DNA of 64,000 bases from Gamsiella multidivaricata. Its lineage: Eukaryota > Mortierellomycota > Mortierellomycetes > Mortierellales > Mortierellaceae. Each line of letters starts with the position of its first letter. The stretch's first letter is position 1. The DNA is taken from assembly GCF_025024155.1 (NCBI RefSeq), contig NW_026251731.1:248001-312000 (forward strand). The letters are read 5' to 3'. Shown piece by piece: positions 1 through 11,649 of the stretch. A program made the translations under genes and the position numbers. Below the pieces are notes generated by a model, which was given only the letters and a program-made list of their open reading frames with translations, was not told the DNA's origin and made no database searches.

Positions 1-8
1 AACAGATA

Positions 9-786
9 ATGAATACACATTCGATTTCAAGAGCCAGAGCTTCAGGTCTTCAATACGATACCAACAACTACCGCCCTCCAGTGCAACTCCCTCCTTTCCC
101 GGGTCAATGGCCAGTCACTAGCAACAACGGATCAACGGAACCATCGTCCGCAGCATCCTTTCATCCGCGGTTAGACCATTCGATAGGGTCAACAGACCTT
201 GCGGGCTACGGCATCAATTTTCTTGGGGCCATCGTAAGTGTATTGGAGGAGACATGCAGTGATCCAGATTACGTACCGCACCTTCGTTGAGTAGCTAAGA
301 CTTACAATCTCAATCAACACTTTATAGATGCGAGCAGAGTCTGAGTTGCTTCAACAAATTCAGGAAGTGCGCAGTGGCTCAAAAGAAATTACCGAAGTGA
401 ACCCAGCCGTTTTCGAAAGAGTGATGGAGCTTTATGAAGAAGCGACTGCCCTCCGAAAGTTGGAAATTGCAGCTCTGGATCTCGAGATTGCAAATGGGAA
501 GAATATGATTGCACAATCGATGCTAAACGAGGAAGGCTTGTTATGGTACCAAGGCAGAGTGTTTGAAATGATACTTCAGAAAGAGGTAAAAAAAAGGCGT
601 GCTTCAGTGATTCTGTTGATTTTGTCCGATACCACAAGCGCTAACCACTACACCCTTTGCTTCCATGTCGTTTATTAGTCGCTAGAAAAGAAGATTGAGT
701 CTCAAGAACTTGTAATGAGGAACCTGAGAGTGTTTATTACGCTTACAGTTGAAAAATTAAGCCCCAGTCTACTAACTAGAGCCTGA
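9..786 (+). CDS. Small coiled-coil protein of unknown function, possibly 5'-partial
   Basis: Three exons join in frame: 9-233, 328-585 and 679-786, giving 196 residues ending at TGA 784-786. Both introns have good GTAAG-type donors and TAG acceptors. Residues 1-75 are Pro/Ser-rich and look disordered. Residues 76 to about 185 are rich in Glu, Leu and Lys and look like an alpha-helical coiled coil. The ATG at 9 follows a potential acceptor (AG at 4-5) and the frame is open to the edge, so upstream exons may lie outside the window. I recognise no family and propose no function. The exon structure is well supported. Confidence 0.6.
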
Positions 787-868
787 AGAGGGTCCATTAC
801 GCCGTATTTTAGGAGCTCATGAAACCAGAAAAGGTGTCCCAAGCATTATCCTTTGCATTAGAATTCTG

Positions 869-874
869 AATAAA
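869..874 (+). terminator. AATAAA poly(A) signal of the first gene
   Basis: A perfect AATAAA lies 83 bases after the stop codon at 786, at the usual spacing for a 3' end. Confidence 0.5.
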
Positions 875-2470
875 AGCGACTTTTCTCATTAGTGCAGTGC
901 TCTTGGAGTTCTTTAGACTCGTATGCAATGGGCGACTAATCGTCATGTAAGTGGTCTATGCAATGATCCGCCGTGCGAGTAAATCGCACTATGCGCTGCT
1001 GTGCTCTGCTATTCTACTCTGTGTTGCTCTAAGCTGCATTGTATTACAGTGTTTTTCTTTCTATTGGAAGATGAAACGAGAAGACAATATCTGGGGAGAT
1101 ACTCAGCAATGGTAATAGTTGATCGCGTCTTGAACGGGAGCAATGAAAAAAAAACGCGTTTTTCAAACTTTATTTACCCATATGTGATCGTGTTCAAGAG
1201 TGCTTGTCATGCATGTACGGCGCAGCATAACACAACACAGCATAGCACAGCACAGCACAGCGTAGTACAGCACAGTGTTATGGAGGTTAGTGCTGCCTAG
1301 CTAATGTTATCTTTTACGATAACCGACCATATTATTAGTGGTACTCCTGCGCGTCTAGGGAGATCTGGCGCCAATAAAAGAAAAAGCCGGTCATACGCTC
1401 AAGTTTTTTTTTTTTTGCGTGCAAGCCGGGTAAAGGTCAACTCTGCTTTAATGTTGCTCTTGGATAGTGTGATATGCATGTGGCCCACGAACACGCCCAC
1501 GGTATCTTCTTTTTTTGTAACGTTATACCGGCTGTTGCGGCCATGGTAGTAAAGAAGAAAGCCTTCAAGAAATTGTTCTCATCTCTTCCCCGCCTTATAT
1601 TGTGAGGTGTTATTTTGAGCGTCAAGGCAATAAACCTTCGATGGGCGATCGTGATTACGATGGTGATTGCAAAGGTGAGAGCCCTCTGAATTGGGCAGGG
1701 AAGAAGCCATGATTGGGGGGTTTTTTTTGATGGTAGGGTAAATTCGGTGTCCGGCGCCCATGCGGGACAGGGATGGGCGAGAGCAAAACTCCCATGTCTG
1801 GACGTGTATTAGAACATTGAGAAGACGGAGCCTTCGACCTGGTACTAAAGAGGGAGGAGGAGCCAAAAAAAAAAAAAAAAAAGTGGAGTAGTAGAGATGG
1901 GGTCTGGTTCATATGAGCAAAGTAGGGATGAGCTGAGATAGGTTCAAGCGCTTCGTGGAGCCCGTGTGCTGTCGATGCTCATCGCTCAAATGAGGGCACG
2001 GGGCACAAAAGGGAGCCGCTTACACCATCGCGGGCTGGAAAAGGGGTTTGATGGCATACAGTGCCTCTTTACTTGTCTTCACTCCCCCACACCGCTTCTC
2101 CAGTCGACTTTCCTCATTCCTTTTCTGAGATTCACCCAATGGGAACTTCTTTTCGGCCTTTTGATCTAATCTTGTCTTCTCCTTGCTCTCATCACTTTCT
2201 CTCTGTCTCTCTTGCTTCCACCATACACACACTGTGCTCTTCTTTCTGAGCTCTTTCACAGAAACAGAACTCAGTCTACCCCCTTTTGCACACCCCACTT
2301 CAACCTCACACCTTTATTTTGTTTGTTTGTTTGTTTGTTGCACACTCCTGACGCTTTTTTTTTTCTTCTGCTGCATCCTTCAACTCCACCTTGTCTTTTT
2401 GTTCGTCTACTTGTACGCCTATTACCCCTCCACCCAATTCTTCTTCTATACTTTTTTGTTCAATTCTTTT

Positions 2471-2509
2471 CCTCCTCACTCCTCACTCCTCACTCCTCAC
2501 TCCTCACTC
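2471..2509 (+). repeat. 7-base tandem repeat in the 5' leader of the FHA-RING gene
   Basis: At least five head-to-tail copies of CCTCACT end about 40 bases before the predicted ATG at 2550, so they probably lie in the 5' UTR. The number of copies may vary between strains. Confidence 0.7.
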
Positions 2510-2549
2510 AAAGCTGCCTTTCCTTGCCCCGTATCTATTGACCCAGAGG

Positions 2550-5500
2550 ATGAGCGCCACTCCAAGTCACACTCTTCCCCAGGGTGTTACATCCCCCCAC
2601 AGCCTTACGGCCAATGGTCACACCTTTGCATCACCTGGACCAGCACCAGTAACAACAACAACCGCAACAGGAGCAGTAACAGCAGGAGGGAGCAATGCTA
2701 TCAGCACATCACCCATTCCGCACATTCGAATTGTACCGCACCTTGATGCACCGCGGTCACTCCACTTTGAGGTCGTCGACAAGGATGTGCCCGAGGGGTT
2801 CGTGCTCAAGATTGGTCGCTTCACAGATAAGCAATCCCTTCCCAACAGGGTTACCTTCAAGTCCAAGGTCGTTTCTCGTGGACATGCAGAGATCTTCACA
2901 GAGCAGGGGAAGGTACGCAAAAACGCAAACCGGCTTTCAATTCGGTGCTGTTCGGACTCTCCCCGCCTCCCCCAGTCCAGTCAAACATGCCTTATGAATG
3001 GGCAGAAACCCTCGGATAAAGAAGGAAGTAATTGAATAGTATGCAGCGAGACATACGCACAATCCTGCGTTTGGATCGACGTTATTTTCATTTTTTCTTT
3101 CATCATATTGATGCAGCGTAAAAAAAATGAGAAGTGATAATAGGGTCGCGGTTGCATACTTTTTATTTTTATTTTTTTTTGTTATGGTGGCCGGTAGTAG
3201 TTGGGTAGGTTCCTTCCCGTCCTTGCGCAAGCGCAAAGGAATTCTTTTCGATTTTGAATCCAGGACAACGTTTCCCGACAAAGCACATCATACCTTGACA
3301 CTACTCTGGAATACAACAAGGCGGAATTTTCATTACCAACTTTTTTTTATCCTCCCCAAGAATATCGTTTTTTTTTTTTTTTGACTGTCGAACAGACAAC
3401 AGGAGGGAAGATTGTCTTGTCAGAGTCAGAGTTAGATTCAGGGCTAAGGACGATCTTTGGTCTCCCCATTTTTTCAATGTCACCGCACGCTTCCCAAACG
3501 TTATTCCTTCTGTGTGCATGTGCATGTGTATGTGTATGTGTATGTATTATTTTTGAACTTTCTTTCTTCTTGAAAGCGATATGGTGTATGGGGGAGGGGA
3601 TAATACTTCAGCAGAGTGCCGAGTGGAGAAGGTTTTCTTGATTTATGGCATAGAGCTCAACTGTGGAGCCGATGACGATGATGCTGCCGACTGTTAACCC
3701 CGCACACCTTATTTCTTTCCTTTAGTTTTATATCCGGGATACAAAGTCATCGTCTGGAACGTTTCTAAACCATGCTCGACTTTCTCCGCCTGGCGTGGAG
3801 TCGAAGCCGACGCAGCTCAAGGATGGAGATGTAGTCCAGTTAGGCGTGGATTACCAAGGAGGCACACAAGGTTAGTCTAACAGCACTGTCTATCAGTGGA
3901 TCTTCTCACTGGACAAAGAACCGCCGGCGTATACACTACAGAGAGACTCCTTCAGGACCTCATTTCAATGGGGCTAGCCAGGCACCACGGAGTGGACATT
4001 AAATCAGGATGCAGGAGTCTAAGCATGGCAAATGACGAAGATGACTAGATCTTTTTCATTCCTTGCAGCCACATGGATATTTAAGGAGACTAGTGCCTCT
4101 TAGCAATACAAAAAAGGGGGAAATGACAGGGATAGGAAGCGCCATGGCACCATGGCGCCGTGATTTCTTCGATATCTTGGCTCTGCCGCTAACATGCATA
4201 TCTTTTCCCCTTCGCTGTACGGTTCATATCGAGTACAGAGATCTACCGCTGTGTCAAGATGCGTCTTGAACTGAATCGATCGTGGCAACAGCAAGCAAAT
4301 CCATTTAGGTACTTAAAAAAATACTTGCAAATGGGTATCTTTTAACCAAAGTCGTAGTCTATGCTTAAAGGTGATTTCTGTGCTAACGGACCCATGGTAT
4401 TCCCATTACGAATAGAATGAATACATTGAAGGCCATTCGATCGCTGACGACGGCCAACGCTGCGAGCTCGACAGACTGCTGCATCTGCTTGTTCAGGATC
4501 GCATCGTTCCAGTCACTTTTTGTGGCGCCTTGCTCGCACGTCTACCATTACAAATGTATCCGCCCATTGCTGATGGCCAACCACCCCGGCTTCCTGTGCC
4601 CGCTTTGCCGGACGTTCGCGGATCTCGAGGACACCGTCGAGATCGATGATCCGGTCGAGGAGGAAATACCTGCAGAAGGTAGTTGTTGAGACCATTTGGA
4701 TCGGCATTGTATTTTTAGAGAAACAGCAAAAAAGCAACGACAGCAGCAGCAACAACAAAACAATGAGAACACAAAAAAAAATCCCCCCAGCTGTATTTCC
4801 ACTCACCAAGAGCGCTATGGTTTATAAGGTTGCCCAGTGATTGACTGTGCTTCGTTTTTTTTTTTTCTTCTTGATGAACAAACAGATGTTGCCGCTGCAA
4901 TCGAGAAGGCGAATCAAGAACGAGCGCAAGAGACTCCTTTGGAGCAGATGCAGGAAGACCCAGCTGAACAGGAGACACACTCAACAGAGATACTAGCCGA
5001 GGAGGCATATGCGCCAACACCGCCGTCGGAACAGGCACACACATTCCAGGTGCCGTTGAATGAAAACTACATGAGTGATGGATCTGCATCTGCATCACGC
5101 GGAGTCCAGGTCCAGATCCCAACCCCGACCCCAACCCCACACGGACTGGCGCCGAGTGCTCTTAGTCACGACGACCAGGGCCATCCGGGCCTGGAAAGAA
5201 ATAGAGCCGTTCAGGAGACAATGCGTCGGTCCGGTTCAGGATCGATCTCACAATCGCCTGTGGCAGCAGGAGCGGAAGCAGGAGTGCCAGAGGATATGGT
5301 TTCTTTGCCAATGAATATCTCCATATTACCATCGGGGGCGGATTCTGTGGCAGTGACGTCGACGGCGTCTTTGAACTCTTTGGCGCAGCAATCGCCTTCT
5401 TCTGCGTTCTTTATGGCGCCATCGCCTCCGCCGATTTCGTTCTCACCGAGACAGCAGGCGGCGAGCCCATCGACGAACCATATGGCGGCGGCGGGACATT

Positions 5501-6015
5501 TGATCCAGAATTTTGTGAGGAACATCACGATCCCGACACGTAACCGGGCACGGACGAATTCGAGCTCGAGATTAAACCCGATGGTGCATCAGCAAGGGTT
5601 TGGAAACAGTGCCGGGGCTGCGGCTACAGCTACAACAGGAAGTTCGGCGGCGAACGGACAGGGGCAGCAGCAGGTGGGGCAGGGAGATATGCATGCGGAT
5701 GTGTTTGGGAAGACGCTGGTGATGACGCCGCCGAATGTGGGATTGGACGGCATGCATCTGGGCGCAGGTGGGGCGACGGAGCTGGGGACATTGACAGAGA
5801 TGGATGATGATGAAGTGATCGGTGGTGGGCAGAGCAGTGCGAACGGAACGCATGGGACTCGTCACCGGCAGAGATCTTCGTCGCAGGAGGAGCAGCAACA
5901 GCAACAGCAACAGTATCAGCAACAGTATCAGCAACAGTATCAGCAACAGGGCCAGGAGCTGGAGAGTGGGACGTTACAGGGTTCGTCGCCCGCTGCAGCT
6001 GAGGCGTCAACCTGA
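2550..6015 (+). CDS. DMA1: FHA-RING E3 ubiquitin ligase, Dma1/CHFR/RNF8 type
   Basis: Five exons (2550-2912, 3726-3870, 4239-4308, 4416-4678, 4886-6015) give 656 residues. The FHA domain spans about residues 72-170, with GRF at 89-91, SRGH at 109-112 and a later SGTFLN. It is a phosphothreonine-binding module. A RING-H2 finger follows: Cys214, Cys217, Cys232, His234, His237, Cys240, Cys254 and Cys257. The order FHA, a short helical linker (ELNRSWQQQ), then RING, and the phrases FVAPCSH and CPLCRT, match fungal Dma1, a ligase that restrains mitotic exit and septation when the spindle is faulty. That role is family knowledge. The tail from about residue 280 is disordered, ends in Gln/Tyr repeats and is long for the family. 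The 3' end of exon 2 and the 70-base exon 3 were fixed by the conserved linker; the more obvious acceptor at 4068 leads to an early stop. Confidence 0.9.
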
Positions 6016-6043
6016 GGACGAGAAAAAATAGAATGCGAATAAT

Positions 6044-6049
6044 AATAAA
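6044..6049 (+). terminator. AATAAA poly(A) signal of DMA1
   Basis: AATAAA lies 29 bases after the stop codon of the FHA-RING gene. Confidence 0.5.
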
Positions 6050-6541
6050 AACAAGTAAAAAGAAAAGTGATATGTGTGGCAAATAGTGTCAAGGCATTTG
6101 AATGACATTGCCATAGTGGTTGCTGTCAATGTTGTTGCTGTTGTTTACGATGCTGTTGTCGCTTTAATCTTATGAAGTTGCCCTCGGCAACAATCGCGGT
6201 ACAATGTTTTGAGGCATCTGAGGCATCTGTGCGGTTGAGGTGTTTAATCGATATACGCTTTATCTTGGATGCCACTGCCTATCCGCTAGCCAGTTATACT
6301 GCCATACTGCCAAGGATGACCCTTAGCAAGAAGCATTAAGGCTTTCTACGCATGTCTTGAATTGAAAAGAAAGATGGAGGTAGTGGCAGGAAGGGTCCAA
6401 GGAAAAGAAAGTCCATCCAGTCAGCAAGCGGATCGGCAGCGCGGCTGACACGATCTGCACAATGACAGCGCTTTTCCGCATATCATATTCCCAAAAAGCG
6501 TGGGTAAGAATGCCCTTCTTCTTCGACCGACCAGAAAAACC
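6050..6541. other. Intergenic region between DMA1 and the HAD phosphatase gene
   Basis: No coding potential is seen on either strand. It holds the DMA1 3' end and presumably the promoter of the next gene. GTTGTTGCTGTTG-type triplets occur near 6125-6160. Confidence 0.4.
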
Positions 6542-8149
6542 ATGACATCAACACTCTACCGATTCCCCACTGCCGAAGGCCTCATTCACCTCCTCAACTC
6601 AACCAACAATGCATCTGCAAGACCAACACCACTCCCGAACCCACTCACTATCGACTTTGTCCACACCCCAGCCTTAAACGGCGCCTCACTCAACACCTCC
6701 CCCTTCGCTCTACCAGGACTTCTAGACTTTGACCACCTGGTGTGCGACTTTGACGAGACAATCACGGATCATGACACGACCTCTTCGTTCGATATACTCG
6801 CTTCTCAGATTCGATCCACGGCAGGGTTCCGGGAGCCGGAAATGTCGTGGGATGAGATTCTAAAGGCGTATCTGGATGATTTGCAGAAGGTCGATGTTGC
6901 GGATTTATGTCATTTAAATACGGATGATAATGCAGTCAAGGACAAGGCAGAACATGGAGGTGGTGTAGAACAAGGCGAGCAGCAGCAGGAGCAGCAGCAG
7001 GGGGCATGCAGCCAGGAGTGCGAGCACGAGAAGCATGGCGCTCAGCACCCTCATTCCACCACCATAGCAACAGCGCCAACTGGACATCCTCACTCTCACC
7101 TCCACTCTCAGCATCCTAATCATCACAATCGCCTGATGGCTCCAAGCGTCCGAGAACTGAAATGCCATATTGACGGTCGGACCTTCACCCCCGAGCCAGA
7201 ACTCCCTGTTCCAAAGCTCCCTTCCCTCCAACCCTGGATCCGTTCCCAAGTTCGAAAGCGTGCCGTCGAAAAGGTTTCCCTGGACCGGGTGTACGAGAGC
7301 GGGAACTTGGTTGGGCTAACGAGACGACAGATCCGAGAGTATGGACGCAATCAGATTCGACTGAGGCCTGGGATGGTGGAATTTCTGAAGGCGTTTGTTA
7401 AGAACCGAGAGCACAAAGCGGAAGAGAAGGCGAAGGAAGAGAAAATGACGGGCGAATTATATATTGTGTCAGTGAACTGGAGTGAGGACTTGATTCGGGG
7501 CGCAATGGACCAAGTCTTTGGGAGTGAGGAAGCGACGGGTCGGTACTTGCCCGAGTCAAATCTGATTTCGTCCAACTTACAGTTCTTCCATGGAGACCAT
7601 GAACTCCTGCTCCGGCGGAAAATCTCTGCATCTGCTCCATCGACTTCCTTCGACGAGGACGGCTCTGCAACCTCAGAAGCTTTTTCTAGAAATGTCGTTA
7701 ATGATTCGTCGTTGAAGAAGGAGGCAGAGGAGCACTTGTCGAACGGAGAGGTGAAGGTGCAATGTCTAACGGGAACGGATAAGTTACACGCGTTCATTAA
7801 GCTGAAACGGGATTATGCAGCACGACATGGCCTTACACTCGAGGATACAAAGTGGGCCTATTTAGGCGATTCTTCCACGGATCTTGGCTGCCTTGGTAAG
7901 TTGGTGCTTCTTGTTTTCAACTTTTATCTTCTTTTTACAATCTATCACGCTGTTCCTTTTTTATTTATTAATACATTTACACCATTTCTTTCTGGCGTTT
8001 TGTTCTCTTTGGTTCTGCTGGTCTGGTTGATAGTGGAGGCGGATGTGGGCATCATTATCGGAAAGAGCAAGTCCCTGCTCACGGATTGCGAGCGTTCAGG
8101 CGTCCAAGTCATTGATCTCGTGGAACGCACAGATACAGCCGTGCTTTAA
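6542..8149 (+). CDS. HAD-superfamily phosphatase, phosphoserine-phosphatase-like (Cto1-like)
   Basis: Two exons (6542-7895, 8034-8149) give 489 residues. The ATG at 6542 has a good context (ACCATGA). HAD motif I is DFDET at residues 69-73, with Asp69 as expected nucleophile and Asp71 as acid/base. Motif IV is GDSSTD at 442-447 and coordinates magnesium. The layout fits subfamily IB hydrolases such as yeast YCR015C/Cto1; the substrate is unknown. Residues about 140-200 form a Gln/Glu/His-rich insert that looks disordered. The 138-base intron splits the codon just after motif IV. It has no stop and a length divisible by three, so its retention would add 46 mostly hydrophobic residues. Splicing joins GCL to VEADVGI, which is the normal continuation. 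Confidence 0.8.
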   Translation: MTSTLYRFPTAEGLIHLLNSTNNASARPTPLPNPLTIDFVHTPALNGASLNTSPFALPGLLDFDHLVCDFDETITDHDTTSSFDILASQIRSTAGFREPEMSWDEILKAYLDDLQKVDVADLCHLNTDDNAVKDKAEHGGGVEQGEQQQEQQQGACSQECEHEKHGAQHPHSTTIATAPTGHPHSHLHSQHPNHHNRLMAPSVRELKCHIDGRTFTPEPELPVPKLPSLQPWIRSQVRKRAVEKVSLDRVYESGNLVGLTRRQIREYGRNQIRLRPGMVEFLKAFVKNREHKAEEKAKEEKMTGELYIVSVNWSEDLIRGAMDQVFGSEEATGRYLPESNLISSNLQFFHGDHELLLRRKISASAPSTSFDEDGSATSEAFSRNVVNDSSLKKEAEEHLSNGEVKVQCLTGTDKLHAFIKLKRDYAARHGLTLEDTKWAYLGDSSTDLGCLGKLVLLVFNFYLLFTIYHAVPFLFINTFTPFLSGVLFSLVLLVWLIVEADVGIIIGKSKSLLTDCERSGVQVIDLVERTDTAVL

Positions 8150-8189
8150 AAGCTTTATTTTTGAACACTCCCACCATATTCAATTGACC

Positions 8190-8195
8190 AATAAA
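8190..8195 (+). terminator. AATAAA poly(A) signal of the HAD gene
   Basis: AATAAA begins 41 bases after the HAD stop codon. The VPS25 ATG is only 110 bases further on, so the two genes are tightly packed. Confidence 0.5.
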
Positions 8196-8304
8196 ATTGA
8201 AGTGTCCTATCCTACTTTTTTTTTTTTTGGAGGGGAAGAGATGAATGCAACGCCCAGCATCTCTCTCCCTTTTGTACATCCTCCCCCCTCCTGTCTCTGC
8301 AGCA

Positions 8305-9641
8305 ATGTCACAACCAACTTCGAACGCGGCATTAGGATTAAGTCAGTCACCTGCACTCGCGTCTGGATTCCAGTTCCCGTCTATCCACAACTTTCCGCCA
8401 TTCTACACGTATGTTTAGCCCTTCCTCTCCTTCCATTGACCGACCACACTCCTGTTTCCGAGGGTGAGGGTTGGGGAAGGGTTCTGCCTTTGATATTCAT
8501 ATCATGACAGTGATAATTTTTTTTTTTGGTGTCCGCTCCGAGAGAAAGAAACTTGATCTTTTATTCAATGGTCTCGCTAACGACTATCCATTTCCTGTAT
8601 ACTGTCCGCCTTACCTTAATCCGTTTCCAATTCCCGTCCGTGGCATAGGTTACAACCGACGGCATCGACATGGAAGAACCAGGCAGATCTGTGGGCGACG
8701 ATCATAATGCGGTACTACCGGCACCATCGCCTCTATCAGCTCGATTTGGATGATTCTCTCTCAAATGAACAGTTGTTTCATAACCAAAAAATCAATCGTA
8801 CGTGGACAGCCCTGGAACAGTTTGGCGAAAAGATCGAAGGAAATGAATAAATGAAGGATCGGAGGATGGGGGGAAACGAAGGAAATGGAAAAGAAGGAAA
8901 GATGGAGGAGACTGACCGGAATAATATCTCTGTTTGATTGAAATCTTCAATCGTGGAATAGGAAAACTCAAGCCAGAGACGATTCAGGCGATTGTGGACG
9001 AGATGGTAAAGAAAGGTAGGTATTTTTCCACCCTCACTCCTGTCTACGGGCATCCTTGCCCTTTTTTTCGCGTTTTTATGATAAAATATCCACTGCGGAC
9101 GAAATTGTCAGGACACTTACAAGCATTTGTGGCGATCTACATTCTTATGTACTGATTTTTTTTTCCCGCACCATGATGGTTGAATAGGAGACGCTGAGTG
9201 GGATGCAACTTCACGGAAGCGGCGCGCGATTATTTACTGGCGGAAACCAGAAGACTGGGCTGCGCTCATCTCCTCTTGGGTAATTTATGATATTTTTCAC
9301 TTTTGCGATTTCGTCCGCGCCATGGTATCGCACCCCTTGCTATCTTCTAACTCATCTCTACCTCTTCTATACCGTCCCTCCCCCCTCTTCCCTTTCCTTT
9401 CCTTTCCTTTCCGACAAACAATGGGAAATAGGTGTTCGAGTCGGGCATGAACAACTCAATCCTGACATTCTACGAAATCGCGCACGGTGAGAATTCTGAG
9501 GACCAAGAGTTCTACAACATCCATCCGACAGTTCTTCAAAAGACCATGGATGTGCTTGTCAAGCGCGGCATCGCTGCTACCTTTCAGGGCGCGTCCTTTG
9601 ATGAAATGGGTGTCAAGTTCTTTAACGCCGGCGCCGCATAG
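8305..9641 (+). CDS. VPS25: ESCRT-II subunit VPS25
   Basis: Five exons (8305-8408, 8649-8797, 8962-9015, 9188-9279, 9432-9641) give 202 residues, the usual length. The N-terminal half contains the PPFYT segment and then WKNQADLW, the typical first winged helix. The second winged-helix domain carries WRKPEDWA and the stretch after it up to FYEIAHGE. VPS25 is present in two copies in the Y-shaped ESCRT-II complex with VPS22 and VPS36. It nucleates ESCRT-III (VPS20) on endosomes during multivesicular body sorting. All four introns are short and all junctions keep frame. The GGTGAG at 9486 looks like a donor, but reading through it gives the conserved C-terminus, so it is treated as coding. Confidence 0.93.
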
Positions 9642-10044
9642 CCTCTGCAGACTCGATGTGAACAGAGGAAGGGATCCATAGCCATAGAACATTGGAGCAT
9701 CATGAGAGGGAAGCATGGACATGGATCGCAAGAGCTATCTTTGCGATGGTAGTTTCAATATAGACTTTATCCGATAACCACCCACCACCAGCGTCACTGC
9801 CAACACGGTCATCAATTTCCGTTCGTGAAGGGATCACCACAAAAATAAAGAAAAAAAATCCCGTTGCGGATCAAACCCATTGACATCATGTATAATGCCC
9901 ACTTTAAAATCTATCGAGTGTTCATTTTATTTTAATAGCCCTCCGTTCAGCATGATGGCTATGATCTTTTTTTCTTTTTCCTTTTTCTTCCTCTGCTGCG
10001 GACAATCCAAATCCAAGAAAATGGAATCGAGTCAAAATCCCTAT
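9642..10044. other. Convergent intergenic gap between VPS25 and ETFA
   Basis: This 403-base stretch holds the two facing 3' ends. An AATAAA-type signal for VPS25 lies near 9843. Nothing coding is supported. Confidence 0.45.
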
Positions 10045-11649
10045 TTACAACTTCTTGGTCAACTCGGGAACGGCTGTGAAGAGATCGGCGACAAGACCGT
10101 AATCAGCGACCTGGAAGATAGGCGCCTCAGGATCCTTGTTGATCGCAACAATTGTCTTCGAGTCCTTCATACCAGCCAAGTGCTGGATTGCGCCCGAAAT
10201 ACCGACAGCAACGTACCTACAGCAGATCAAATTCATTGTATTATGTCAGAAGCGTAAAAGATGTAATAAGTTTCCACATTAGACATTAGGAGAAGATGGT
10301 GAGAAAAACAATGGTCTCTCTCTTTCTCTTTCTTTTTTGGATGTCGAAAAACTTACAGCTCAGGAGCGACGATCTTTCCGGTCTGACCGATCTGAAGGGA
10401 GTTGTCAACGTATCCAGCATCGACAGCCGCACGGGAAGCACCAACTATTCAGTTATTTTGTTTATACACACATGAAAAAAAAGGTCATCAATAACCTTTA
10501 CGCCCAATCGTAATCAATTGAGTATCACACATTTGAGTGTTCGTAGTGACATACCAGCGGCGCCAATCTTGTCAGCCATCTCATAGAGCAAGCCAAAGTT
10601 CTCGCCGTTCTTCATGCCACGGCCTCCTGCAATGACACGGCTAGCGCTATCGAGCTCAGGGCGGTCGGATTTTTGCATATGCTCGCTCACATACTCGCTC
10701 AAATCCTTGTCTGCAGACACACCGGCGTCCTCCTGAGGTGCGGCTGAGTCCTGGTGACCTGCTGCGGGAAAAGCAGTACCGCGGACGGTGATCACCTTGA
10801 TGGAGTCGTTCGACTTGACCGTTGCAATCGCGTTACCTACGTGGGAAAAAAAGGCGAGGATAGATGTGTAAATAACATTGCTGCCATGTTATTCGACCTA
10901 TGACTTTATCCTTCCTTTTCCATCAGTTCATCCATTATCCCCCCTTCCCCCTCTCCAATTTGCAATTTCCATAGGCTTATTTACCAGCATAGATGGGGCG
11001 AACGAAGGTATCCGCACTCTCAATTCCGGTGATGTCTGAGATCTGCGCCACGTCCAGAATGGCCGCCGCGCGGGGCATAACATTCTTTCCAAACGCCGAA
11101 TGCGAAGCAATCAAATGCGTGAATCCATGCTTCTTCTGGGCCTCGACCAACAAGGAAGCCTGGGATTCAGGAAGGGTGTGTTCAAATGCCGCATCCTTGG
11201 CGACCAAGACCTTGGAGACACCAGAGAGCTTAGCGACCTCGCTGACGACGGCGTCGGGGGCGTTGCCGGCGACGAGAGCGGTGATGGAACCGCCGAGTTT
11301 GGAGGCGGCGGTGAGGGCGTTCAAGGTCGAGGCGGCGACCTTGTTGTCCTTGTGCTCGACGAACAAGAGGGCGGAGACGTTTCCGCTGGTGGCGTAGCCG
11401 CGAGCCTGTTTCGAGAGGGATAGAGAGAGAAAGGCAAGAAGAAGAGAAGAGAAGGATGAGTAAGTGTGTGAGTCAGCGTTTTGCTGCATGGCTGATTGGG
11501 TTGATTTGACTGATAGTGATTGAGGAAAATAATGTGTCCGTGGGATTTTCGCGTGCGTGGTAAAAGTGCAGATTCAGGGACGGGCGAGTGATTGTAGGTG
11601 TATTTACCAAGGACAGAGCAGGGAGAGCAGTGCGACGAAGGGCGAACAT
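10045..11649 (-). CDS. ETFA: Electron transfer flavoprotein alpha subunit, mitochondrial
   Basis: Five exons on the minus strand (11608-11649, 10985-11405, 10555-10836, 10357-10444, 10045-10216) give 334 residues, the normal family length. The first exon encodes 14 residues with Arg and no acids, and with the following ARGYAT it forms a mitochondrial targeting peptide. The C-terminal FAD domain carries the family signature [10 protein letters not shown], then QIGQTGK and [12 protein letters not shown]. With the beta subunit it takes electrons from acyl-CoA and other matrix dehydrogenases and passes them to ETF-ubiquinone oxidoreductase. Codons run strongly to C-ending forms, suggesting good expression. 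It is transcribed divergently from the EI24-family gene. Confidence 0.95.

Larger units (their letters stand above)
787..2549. other. Intergenic region with CA/GC-rich simple repeats and a CT-rich leader
   Basis: No coding region is supported here. Positions 990-1060 carry degenerate CTGTG/GCTGC motifs and 1218-1280 carry the opposite-strand CACAG/CAGCA motifs, so the two stretches form an imperfect inverted pair about 150-250 bases apart. From about 2100 the plus strand is strongly CT-rich, typical of a fungal promoter and 5' UTR. It includes five or more copies of a 7-base CCTCACT unit at 2471-2509, just upstream of the FHA-RING start. Confidence 0.5.

Noticed and set aside
4069..4100. Third exon of DMA1 starting after the acceptor at 4068
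   Set aside because: It would stop after ten codons and lose the RING finger; the acceptor at 4238 restores the conserved FHA-RING linker.
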